Source: Novosphingobium sp. BW1
GTDB taxonomy: Bacteria > Pseudomonadota > Alphaproteobacteria > Sphingomonadales > Sphingomonadaceae
Reading direction: 5' to 3'
NCBI RefSeq assembly: GCF_008107685.1
Contig: NZ_VIRF01000041.1
Span: forward strand, 62,001 to 126,000
DNA: 64,000 nt
Position 1 is the stretch's first letter. Each line of letters begins with the position of its first letter. Below the pieces are notes generated by a model. It searched no databases. It was given only the letters and a program-made list of their open reading frames with translations, and was not told where the DNA came from. The translations under genes were made by a program, and so were the position numbers. Shown piece by piece: positions 54,254 to 63,107 of the stretch.

Positions 54254-54978
54254 GCGCCGCCCCGGCAGCGACGTTCGAGGGCCAGATCGCCCTGGTGACC
54301 GGCGCCAGCCGGGGGATCGGGGCGGCCACAGCCAGGGCGCTCGCGGCCGCAGGCGCCCACGTGGTGCTCACCGGCCGCGATACAAAGGCCCTGGAAACGG
54401 TCGAGGAAGCGATCTTTGAGGCTGGCGGGTCGGCGACGATTGCCCCTGTCGATCTCGTCGAGCCGGACGGCATCGCACGCCTCGCCACGGCCGTCTCGCA
54501 GCGCTGGGGCCAGCTCGACATTCTCGTCATCAACGCGGCGATCCTGCCCGAGCTGACGAGCGTCGCCGACATCGACCAGCGGGTGTTCAACAAGGCGCTG
54601 ACGACTAACGTGCTGGCATCGCAGGCGCTCATCGCCAATTTCGATCCGCTCCTGCGCAAGAGCCAGGACGCGCGCGTCATCGGCATGACCACGACCGTCG
54701 CAGGCGCCCCGCGTGCCTTCTGGGGTGCCTATGGCGCCACCAAGGCCGCGCTCGAGGTCCTGCTCGATTGTTACGCCCAGGAAACGGAAAAAACCTCGAA
54801 GATCCGGGTCGCCATCGTTAACCCTGGTGCGACCCGCACCGCGATGCGCGCACGCGCCTATCCGGGCGAGGATCCCGCCACCGTCAAGACCCCCGAGACC
54901 GTCGCCAAACGCATGGTGGAGCTCCTTGCCGAGCCCTTCCCCAGCGGACACCGCGAATTTCTTAACCAATCGAAGTAA
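54250..54978 (+). CDS. Short-chain dehydrogenase/reductase
   Basis: 242 residues. NAD(P)-binding TGASRGIG at 17-24, NNAG-like VINAAIL, and catalytic Tyr161/Lys165 in WGAYGATKAA. The usual catalytic Ser appears replaced by Thr (RVIGMTTTVAG). It overlaps the purF stop by four bases, so it is translated with purF, but a purine link is not evident. The substrate is unknown. Confidence 0.88.
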   Translation: MSAAPAATFEGQIALVTGASRGIGAATARALAAAGAHVVLTGRDTKALETVEEAIFEAGGSATIAPVDLVEPDGIARLATAVSQRWGQLDILVINAAILPELTSVADIDQRVFNKALTTNVLASQALIANFDPLLRKSQDARVIGMTTTVAGAPRAFWGAYGATKAALEVLLDCYAQETEKTSKIRVAIVNPGATRTAMRARAYPGEDPATVKTPETVAKRMVELLAEPFPSGHREFLNQSK

Positions 54979-55073
54979 TCTGCGGTAAACTGCTTTCTGA
55001 CAGCAAAGGCTCTTTCCACGCGGTCGATTCCGGCTGCGGGCAGCAATGCATTCAGGCGCAGGGACCCCTAACC

Positions 55074-55427
55074 ATGGCCAGCACCGGCAAGCAGTTGTAC
55101 GAGAACGCGGCGCAGGAAGATCGCAGCGCGCCGCGCGAGCGCATTTCCATTCCCGCCTCGCTGCGCGCATCCGGCGGCAAGGGCTACCAGACCGTCGTGC
55201 GCGATCTCTCAATGTCAGGTTTTTCGGCCACGGCGATGAGCCGCGTCCACCCCGGCACTTACTGCTGGCTCACCCTGCCGGGCATGGAGTCGATGGCCGC
55301 CAAGGTCATCTGGTGGGACGAGGGCATGGTCGGGTGCGCCTTCGAGAATCTCATCGCCCCGATCATCTACGAAGACCTCATGGTCCGCTGGCGCCTGAAA
55401 GGCTGGCTTGGCACGAGCGAAGGCTGA
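55074..55427 (+). CDS. PilZ domain protein
   Basis: 117 residues, PilZ only. The c-di-GMP-binding elements are the Arg-rich RSAPRERIS (RxxxR-type) and D-x-S-x-x-G in VRDLSMSGFSATA. The remainder is a six-stranded barrel pattern ending MVRWRLKGWL. It is a small adaptor-type receptor whose partner is unknown. A GGDEF gene lies about 6 kb away. Confidence 0.88.
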   Translation: MASTGKQLYENAAQEDRSAPRERISIPASLRASGGKGYQTVVRDLSMSGFSATAMSRVHPGTYCWLTLPGMESMAAKVIWWDEGMVGCAFENLIAPIIYEDLMVRWRLKGWLGTSEG

Positions 55428-55542
55428 ACCGGCCAAGCAGAAAGAGGCCATCGCCCCCTTCCCTCGAAATCGGTACAACCGACGCGAGGCGCACAGTTCG
55501 GGGAGCCCGAGGGCAATCGCCCTTGCAGCGATGTCCTACTTC

Positions 55543-56919
55543 CTACCCCCCCTTGAAGCGCTCCCATGCACCCAGCGCGCGTTCGCGCCCGGCGCGGTGT
55601 TCGATCAGCTTTTGCGGATAGCCTTTCGGGCGCGCCATCGGTGAGGGGTCGTGGATCTCGCCCGCAGGCAGATCGGCCAGTTCGGGCACCCAGTGCCGGA
55701 TATAACCCGCCGCATCGAACTTCTCCGACTGGCTGAGCGGCGCCATGATCCGCACGAACATGTTCGAATCGACACCCGAGCCCGCATTCCACTGCCAATT
55801 GACCGCGTTCGAGGCGTAGTCTGCGTCCACCAGCGTATCCCAGAACCATTTTTCCCCCTCACGCCAGTCAATCAGCAGGTGCTTGATGAGGAAGCTGGCC
55901 GTGATCATGCGCACGCGGTTGTGCATCCAGCCGGTATGCCATAGCTCGCGCATCCCAGCATCGACGATGGGATAGCCAGTGCGCCCCTGCTGCCAGGCCT
56001 CCAGGTCCTCCTCGGCCTGCGCACCGCTGCGCCACGGAAAATCATCGAAGCCCTCGCGCGCGGAGGTTCCGCCATAGTCGGGGTACTGCAGGATCACGTT
56101 CTGCGCATAGTCGCGCCAGCCGATCTCGCTGAGGAACGTGGCAACCGAGCCGCCCGCCGAAGACGTGGCGTGCCACACCTGCACGGGTGAGATCTCGCCG
56201 AAATGCAAATGGGGGGAAAGGAACGAAGTGCCCTTGCGCGCGGGGAGGTTGCGCTGCCCTTCATAGCGCGAAGCCTTCTCGGCAAAGGCCTTCAAGCGCG
56301 CCTTCGCGCCATCCTCGCCCGGGGTCCAGAAGTCGCGCAGGCCACCCGCCCAGTCAGGCTTCGTTGGCAGCAAGCCCCAGTCATCCAGCGCCTCGCTCTC
56401 GGGCCAGCTCTCGGGCGCAGCGATGGTTTGCGGGCGATGCAGCGGATCGGGCGGCGGCAAACGTTCGTGCAGCGCACGCCAGAAGGGCGTGAAGATCTTG
56501 TAGGGCTGGCCCGCGCCCGTCGTGACCGATCCGGGCGGCGCCAGGTAATTTCCGTGATGAAGATGCAGCGTCAGCGCCTTGCCAACCGCCTTTTCGGCGT
56601 TGCGCCACCAGGGCTCGTAGTGGCGCATCGCGTGGACCTCACTCGCCCCCACCTCCTTCGCCAGCGCAAGGAGCACATCCTCGCACCTGCCACGGCGCAG
56701 GATCAGGCGCGAGCCCTTCTCCTCCAGCGCCGCACCAAGGCTTGCCAGCGAATGGTGCAGCCACCAGCGCGAGGCCCCGCCCATTGCACGATGCTTCGCG
56801 CTCTCGTCATCGAGTACATAGACGGGAACGACCGGCCCCTTCGCCGCGGCCTCGACCAGTGCGGCCTGATCGGAAAGACGAAGATCCCGGCGAAACCAGA
56901 CGATTACAGGTGAACTCAT
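55543..56919 (-). CDS. phr: Deoxyribodipyrimidine photolyase
   Basis: 458 residues. The N-terminal antenna-binding alpha/beta domain (VIVWFRRDLRLSDQAALVEA) is followed by the FAD domain with TGYPIVDAGMRELWHTGWMHNRVRM. The electron-transfer Trp-rich and FAD motifs WFWDTLVDADYASNAVNWQW and MFVRIMAPLSQSEKFD, with DPSPMA at the C-terminus, mark a CPD photolyase class I. It repairs UV-induced pyrimidine dimers using light. No LexA box was seen at its start. Confidence 0.95.
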   Translation of the reverse strand: MSSPVIVWFRRDLRLSDQAALVEAAAKGPVVPVYVLDDESAKHRAMGGASRWWLHHSLASLGAALEEKGSRLILRRGRCEDVLLALAKEVGASEVHAMRHYEPWWRNAEKAVGKALTLHLHHGNYLAPPGSVTTGAGQPYKIFTPFWRALHERLPPPDPLHRPQTIAAPESWPESEALDDWGLLPTKPDWAGGLRDFWTPGEDGAKARLKAFAEKASRYEGQRNLPARKGTSFLSPHLHFGEISPVQVWHATSSAGGSVATFLSEIGWRDYAQNVILQYPDYGGTSAREGFDDFPWRSGAQAEEDLEAWQQGRTGYPIVDAGMRELWHTGWMHNRVRMITASFLIKHLLIDWREGEKWFWDTLVDADYASNAVNWQWNAGSGVDSNMFVRIMAPLSQSEKFDAAGYIRHWVPELADLPAGEIHDPSPMARPKGYPQKLIEHRAGRERALGAWERFKGG

Positions 56920-56960
56920 GGCTTGCGCAACGCCTCCCTATGCGCTGCGTTCCCTAGACC

Positions 56961-57692
56961 ATGATTCTTTCCGAGCAAATATCCCGCCCCCTGCTTCACA
57001 GCCATCCGATCAACCGTCGCAAGGCCCTGATCGTAGGGCTTCTGGGCTGGATCGGCTTTGCCATACTCGCCTGGGCGGTGCTGACCGGGCACACCGCCAC
57101 CATCGACCGCACCGGCCTGCTGTTCTGGCGCGACGGAGACCTGCGCCCGATTGGCCCTGTCCTCCTGCTCGAAGTCGTGCGCGACATCACGGCGCTGGGT
57201 GGTGTACTGCTGCGCAATCTCTTCGCGCTCGCAGCCATCGTCGCGCTCGTCTTTCTGGGCCACCGACGCGCGGCGAGCCTGCTGAGCCTCACAGTCGTGT
57301 TGGGCTGGGTAGTCGAAGTCGCGATCAAGCTGCTTGTCGGACGCCCACGCCCGGAAATCACGCTGCATCTGACCGACGCGGGCGGTTCCAGCTTTCCCAG
57401 CGGGCACAGCTTCAATGCGGCGGTGGTTTTTCTGGCCATCGCGCTCGCATTTGCTGGCTTCAGCTCCCGTGAACGGGTGCGCGTGACGATTCTCGGCGGC
57501 GCGCTGGCGACCAGCCTGATGGTCGCCTGGAGCCGCGTCTGGCTCGGGGTCCACTGGCCCTCCGACGCGCTGGCCGGGTGGCTGGGCGGGACGGCCTGGG
57601 CCTTTTCGGCTGCCGCCCTCCTCGGCCCGGCCGCGCGCCTTACCGCAGCGAAGAGCGAGCGCTTCAGCGGCCCGAGCAGCGCCCTTCACTGA
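56961..57692 (+). CDS. PAP2-family membrane phosphatase
   Basis: 243 residues with about six membrane helices. All three PAP2 motifs are present: K123-x6-R130-P131 (KLLVGRPRP), PSGH at 146-149, and S191-R192-x5-H198-x3-D202 (SRVWLGVHWPSD). Family members remove phosphate from lipids such as undecaprenyl-PP, phosphatidate or PgpB substrates. The last 29 bases overlap the end of the convergent YdjM-like gene. Confidence 0.92.
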   Translation: MILSEQISRPLLHSHPINRRKALIVGLLGWIGFAILAWAVLTGHTATIDRTGLLFWRDGDLRPIGPVLLLEVVRDITALGGVLLRNLFALAAIVALVFLGHRRAASLLSLTVVLGWVVEVAIKLLVGRPRPEITLHLTDAGGSSFPSGHSFNAAVVFLAIALAFAGFSSRERVRVTILGGALATSLMVAWSRVWLGVHWPSDALAGWLGGTAWAFSAAALLGPAARLTAAKSERFSGPSSALH

Positions 57693-58641
57693 GGGGAAGC
57701 TCCACTTCGACCCGGAAGCCATCGGCGAAACCACCGCGCGCATAGCGGCCGTCGCCCACCGTGACCATCTCGGTGCAGCCCTCGCTCGATATGCGGGCAA
57801 AGGGCATCTGCGACCAGTCGAGGAAATCGCGCAATTGCGCCGACGCCGCGATGGCCCGGCGAACCTCGGGCCGTTCCATGTTGTCAGGTTGGGGCGCCTG
57901 GATCTGGCTGAGCGCACCGGCAGCGACGAGCGGATCGTAGCGGGCATAGCCAAGCGCGCCGTTCTCACGCCACACCACCTCACGCCGCCAGAAGGCGAGC
58001 GGGCCGGGGCTGGCAAAGACCCGGTCCGGAGTGGCATGGGGCGGCGCGTTGCGCAGCGCGGTGCCCGCCATCTGCGAGATGCCGATGTTCGCGCCGATGA
58101 ACAGGACTACGCCCGCAAGGCCCGCGATGGCCGCCGTGCCCGGTGAGGCTGCACCTGCCTTCGCCTTGCGCCAGGCAAGGAATAGGCCGCCCCACAGCAT
58201 CGCCAGCAGCCAGGGCGAGATGATGAACAGTCCATCAGTGTGGAACCAGCGCGTGCTGGTGGGGGACAGGATCTGCACTGCATACGTATTCTGAAGATCC
58301 AGCAAGGGGTGGGTGAGCGCGCCCAGATAGCACAGCGCAAGAAGCCACCAGGGCCGCATCTCCAGGCCGCTGGCGAAGGTTGCGCCACGCTTCACTTGCC
58401 AGCTATCGAGCAACCACAACAGCCCGGCCAGCATCGGGGGCATGACGAGCACGCCGCCGACGAGGCCATGTGTGAAACCCCGGTGCATCGCCATCGGCGC
58501 CCAGGGCGCCCAACCGAAGAACACATCGATATCGGGCATGTTTGCCGCCAGCACGCAGGCCGCCAGGCCCTTGCGCGTACGCCGCTTGAGGCCGGTTTCC
58601 GCGAGCGCCCAGCCAGTCAGGCTGTGGGTGATGTTATCCAT
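57664..58641 (-). CDS. YdjM-like membrane-bound metal-dependent hydrolase
   Basis: 325 residues with about five membrane helices. Metal-ligand motifs: N-terminal MDNITHSLTGWALAETGL, ANMPDID, MHRGFTHGLVGG and LGALTHPLLDL, the His/Asp set of the YdjM (DUF457) family. The C-terminal periplasmic domain (about 200-325) is unlike the short E. coli protein. The role is uncertain. It overlaps the PAP2 gene by 29 bases at the stop-to-stop junction. Confidence 0.88.
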   Translation of the reverse strand: MDNITHSLTGWALAETGLKRRTRKGLAACVLAANMPDIDVFFGWAPWAPMAMHRGFTHGLVGGVLVMPPMLAGLLWLLDSWQVKRGATFASGLEMRPWWLLALCYLGALTHPLLDLQNTYAVQILSPTSTRWFHTDGLFIISPWLLAMLWGGLFLAWRKAKAGAASPGTAAIAGLAGVVLFIGANIGISQMAGTALRNAPPHATPDRVFASPGPLAFWRREVVWRENGALGYARYDPLVAAGALSQIQAPQPDNMERPEVRRAIAASAQLRDFLDWSQMPFARISSEGCTEMVTVGDGRYARGGFADGFRVEVELPLSEGRCSGR

Positions 58642-58917
58642 TTTTTCCCGTATCTTGAACTAGGTTCAGCGCCGTGTATCGCGGCACACAGCCGCGCTGG
58701 CAAGGATACAGCTCCCAACGCGCACTAACCTTCAAGGTGCCTGACCTTCACGCAACCGAAGGTCGACTTGCACGAAAGACCCGACGGAAATCGGCAAATC
58801 AGGCTGGCAAAACGGGGGCGCATGGGCCATCTTGAAATCGATGCCCGCCGCGCCTTCCCCTTTCCGGATCTGCCGCCATGCGGGCTCTCATTCAATTTAC
58901 CGGAATCAATCCAGGCA

Positions 58918-59400
58918 ATGACCGATTACGCGAATCTTCCTTACCGCCCCTGCGTCGGGGTGATGCTTGTCAATGCCGACGGCAAAGTCTTCGTCGGCAA
59001 GCGAATCGACACCAAGGAGGGCAATTTCTGGCAAATGCCGCAGGGCGGCGTGGACGATGGCGAAAACCTCAAGGACGCGGCCCTGCGCGAGCTGTTCGAG
59101 GAAACCGGCGTGCCTGCCGACAAGGCGGTGATCCTCACTCGCACCAAGGACGAACTGCTCTACGACCTGCCCGACGAACTGCTCGGCAAACTTTGGAAGG
59201 GGCAGTTTCGCGGCCAGCGCCAGCACTGGTTCCTCGCGCGCTTCGAAGGCAGCGATGAGGACATCGACCTCAACGCGCACGAACCGGCCGAATTCTGTGA
59301 CTGGAAGTGGGTCGATGGCGATGATCTGCCCGAGCTCATCGTGCCCTTCAAGAAGCGCGTCTACCGCTCGGTGCTCGAAGAATTCCGAGCGCTGATCTGA
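58918..59400 (+). CDS. rppH: RNA pyrophosphohydrolase
   Basis: 160 residues, the usual RppH length. It opens YRPCVGVMLVNADGKVFVGKRID; the Nudix box at 43-65 (GGVDDGENLKDAALRELFEETGV) has key E57, E61 and E62. RGQRQHWFLARFEGSD and CDWKWVD complete the fold. It converts 5'-triphosphate RNA to monophosphate and triggers mRNA decay. A 17-bp hairpin terminator follows. Confidence 0.94.
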   Translation: MTDYANLPYRPCVGVMLVNADGKVFVGKRIDTKEGNFWQMPQGGVDDGENLKDAALRELFEETGVPADKAVILTRTKDELLYDLPDELLGKLWKGQFRGQRQHWFLARFEGSDEDIDLNAHEPAEFCDWKWVDGDDLPELIVPFKKRVYRSVLEEFRALI

Positions 59401-59426
59401 ACAGCGTCAAATCTCCAATGGCAAGG

Positions 59427-59464
59427 AAAAAGCCCGCTGAACCCGAAGGTTCGGCGGGCTTTTT
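59427..59464. terminator. Bidirectional terminator between rppH and the TPR gene
   Basis: A 17-bp stem (59427-59443 / 59448-59464; AAAAAGCCCGCTGAACC with its complement, one U-G pair) has a CGAA tetraloop and flanking A/T runs. Confidence 0.93.
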
Positions 59465-59488
59465 CGTCATTCGGGGTAGCTCTGGCGC

Positions 59489-60013
59489 TTACTGGTTAGC
59501 GCTCTGCGTCCCCGGTGTCGTCTTGACCTCGGACGCGCTCACGACCTTGGCGGCATTCTCGGACGAAGGGCCTCTGGCAATCGCTGCCGAAACGTCACGG
59601 GCCTGCGTGCAGTCGGCACCGCACAGGCTTTCCAGCCGGGCGAGGCGACGGTTCGCCTTCTCGGTCGCGCCCTTCTCAGCCAAGGCAATCCCCTCACCCG
59701 CCAGAGCTTCAAGGTTGCGCGGATCACGCTCGAGCGCGATGCGGTAGTACCGGATCGCCTTGCCCGTAAGGCCCTTGGCGCGTTCCGCCTCAGCCAATGC
59801 AACCAGCACGGCGACGCTGCCCGGCTCGACCGCCAGCGCGGCTTCGAAGGCATCGACGGCCTGCGCCGTAGCGCCCGCTTTCAGGCTTGCCTGGCCCTGC
59901 TCCATCAGCGCGCTCGCACGCGGGTCCAGCACTTCGCTCGCCTGCGAATGCGACATGCTGGAGGAGACGGCAACAACAAGAGAAAGGGCAACGGCAGCAG
60001 GCGTGTAACGCAT
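59489..60013 (-). CDS. Secreted TPR-repeat protein
   Basis: 174 residues with a signal peptide (RYTPAAVALSLVVAVSSSMSHSQA) and roughly three tetratricopeptide repeats (about 36-140): AVDAFEAALAVEPGSVAVL, AIRYYRIALERDPRNLEAL, and a third degenerate repeat. The ending is Ser/Ala-rich with a Cys pair in SLCGADCTQAR. It is a likely periplasmic scaffold whose partner is unknown. The ATG at 60013 has AAGGA 7 bases upstream; the alternative 60049 does not. Confidence 0.78.
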   Translation of the reverse strand: MRYTPAAVALSLVVAVSSSMSHSQASEVLDPRASALMEQGQASLKAGATAQAVDAFEAALAVEPGSVAVLVALAEAERAKGLTGKAIRYYRIALERDPRNLEALAGEGIALAEKGATEKANRRLARLESLCGADCTQARDVSAAIARGPSSENAAKVVSASEVKTTPGTQSANQ

Positions 60014-60062
60014 CAGGAAGTCCTTGGCAGAGGTCTGTTTCCGCGACATGACCGCAAAGCTA

Positions 60063-61235
60063 TCACAGCCGCTTGAAGCGCGCGACGAAAAACCCGTCGG
60101 TTCCGTCCTGGCCTGGCGCGAGGCGCAGCCCTGCTCCGCGCGGCGTTCCGGCCGGAAGCGCAATCGCCTCGGCCTGCCAGCCCGGATTGCGCGCAAGGAA
60201 GCCTTCGGCCTGGTCCGCACCCTCGGCATCGAGCAACGAGCAGGTCACGAAAACGAGGCGCCCATCGGGCTTCACCAGGCTTGCCGCAATGTCGAGCAGG
60301 CGCGCCTGCGTGGTGGCATAGCGCAAGATCTGCTTGTCGGTGAGCCGCCAGCGGGCCTCGGGATTGCGGCGCCAGGTGCCCGTGCCCGAGCACGGCGCGT
60401 CCACCAGCACAGCGTCCGCGGCCCCGACAAGGCCTGAGAGCCGGGCAGGCTCCTTACCCGGGTTCAGGAGAAGCGTTTCAATGGGCAAGGTGCCCGCCCG
60501 CTCCGCGCGCGGGGCAAGCCGTGAAAGGCGCGTACGGTCGCTGTCGCAAGCGATCAGGCGCCCGGTGTTGGCCATGCTTGCGGCCAGCGCAAGGGTCTTG
60601 CCGCCTGCGCCCGCGCACAAGTCGACAACCGTCTCGCCGGGCGCGGCGGCAACCACTTCGCAGGTCAACTGCGAACCGGTGTCCTGCACCTCGATGGCGC
60701 CGCTGGCGAACGCCTCGGTCGGCTCGATGCGCGTGTCGGGAGGGTAACGCCATCCGTTGACGGCCTGCGTCTTCTCCGCGCCCTCGGGCAGATCGTCCGG
60801 CGTGCCCTTGAGTGTGTTGAGACGGACATCGAGCGGGGCCCGGTCGAGCATGTGCGCGGCGGCCTCGGCATCGATGCCACTGTTCGCAAGTCGCATCATC
60901 AACCAATAGGGCGCCGCCCCGCGGGCGGCCACCGGCTCATCAGCCGAGATCGCGGCAGGTGCGTGGCGAGAACCGTCAAAAAGCTCCGCAATATCGGGGT
61001 TTTCCTGGGCAACACGCACCATCGCGGCGCGGCCCGTTTCGGGCACCTCACCGCAGGCGCGGATCGCACGGTAGGTCAACTCGCGCACCGCGCGCCGGTC
61101 CTTGCTGCCGGCAAAGCGGCGGGTGCGGAACCAGTCGGCGATGATGCGGTCGGCAGGCGCACCATTGGAACGCGCCGCCTCGATCACGAGGTCAAGGATC
61201 TCGATCGCGGCCTGGACGCGGGCGGAAGGGGTCAT
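60063..61235 (-). CDS. RsmB-like rRNA cytosine-C5 methyltransferase
   Basis: 390 residues. NusB-like helices occupy the N-terminal third (VRELTYRAIRACGEVPETG). The NOL1/NOP2/sun SAM domain follows: VVDLCAGAGGKTLALA (motif I), LVDAPCSGTGTWRRNPEARW (motif IV with catalytic Cys), and FVTCSLLDAEG (motif VI with the second Cys). It methylates rRNA cytosine at C5. Its ATG overlaps the stop of the small upstream gene (ATGA). Confidence 0.9.
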   Translation of the reverse strand: MTPSARVQAAIEILDLVIEAARSNGAPADRIIADWFRTRRFAGSKDRRAVRELTYRAIRACGEVPETGRAAMVRVAQENPDIAELFDGSRHAPAAISADEPVAARGAAPYWLMMRLANSGIDAEAAAHMLDRAPLDVRLNTLKGTPDDLPEGAEKTQAVNGWRYPPDTRIEPTEAFASGAIEVQDTGSQLTCEVVAAAPGETVVDLCAGAGGKTLALAASMANTGRLIACDSDRTRLSRLAPRAERAGTLPIETLLLNPGKEPARLSGLVGAADAVLVDAPCSGTGTWRRNPEARWRLTDKQILRYATTQARLLDIAASLVKPDGRLVFVTCSLLDAEGADQAEGFLARNPGWQAEAIALPAGTPRGAGLRLAPGQDGTDGFFVARFKRL

Positions 61236-61459
61236 CGGGAAGTCTCCTGGCCGGCCCGAAACGCCTGCCAGGCGGCCTCCATCTCGGCGCCCGGCGGCAC
61301 CTGGAGACATGCGTGAGGCGCAGCCTTGCGACGCGCAGCGGCGGCCTCACATGCCTCGTTCGATACGAACAGGCCGGGAACACGGGTGACTGGCGGAGCG
61401 GCGGACGTCGCTCCGGGATCGGCCAGCACCAGAAGCATCCAGGGAAGGAATTCCTCCAT
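61232..61459 (-). CDS. Small hypothetical protein between guaB and the RsmB-like gene
   Basis: 75 residues. The N-terminus MEEFLPWMLLVLADPGA is hydrophobic, then there are two Cys (NEACEAAAARRK, HACLQVPP). The four-base ATGA overlap with the methyltransferase and the 14-base gap after guaB suggest that it is expressed as part of that operon. No family is recognised. Confidence 0.6.
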   Translation of the reverse strand: MEEFLPWMLLVLADPGATSAAPPVTRVPGLFVSNEACEAAAARRKAAPHACLQVPPGAEMEAAWQAFRAGQETSR

Positions 61460-61473
61460 TCCCGGCCTCCGGC

Positions 61474-62994
<1,521 letters not shown>

Positions 62995-63030
62995 CTAGTG
63001 GGCAGATGCGCTTCTTATGCCTCGCTGGTG

Positions 63031-63050
63031 CACAAAAACGCGTTTTTGTG
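63031..63050. promoter_or_regulatory. Perfect 20-base palindrome upstream of guaB
   Basis: CACAAAAACGCGTTTTTGTG is an exact palindrome with no spacer, about 100 bases before the guaB start and about 60 bases past the M28 peptidase stop. It could be an operator for guaB. As a terminator it would be odd because no T-run lies beyond the arms. Confidence 0.45.
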
Positions 63051-63107
63051 GCCAAACACCAATTTGGATAGACGTCCTGGTGGTGCAGCGCGGCCTTGCG
63101 CAGGGTT

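Noticed and set aside
58743..58764. GACCTTC-N8-GAAGGTC dyad upstream of rppH
   Set aside because: A single 7-base dyad in GC-rich DNA can occur by chance; no promoter or known operator fits it.
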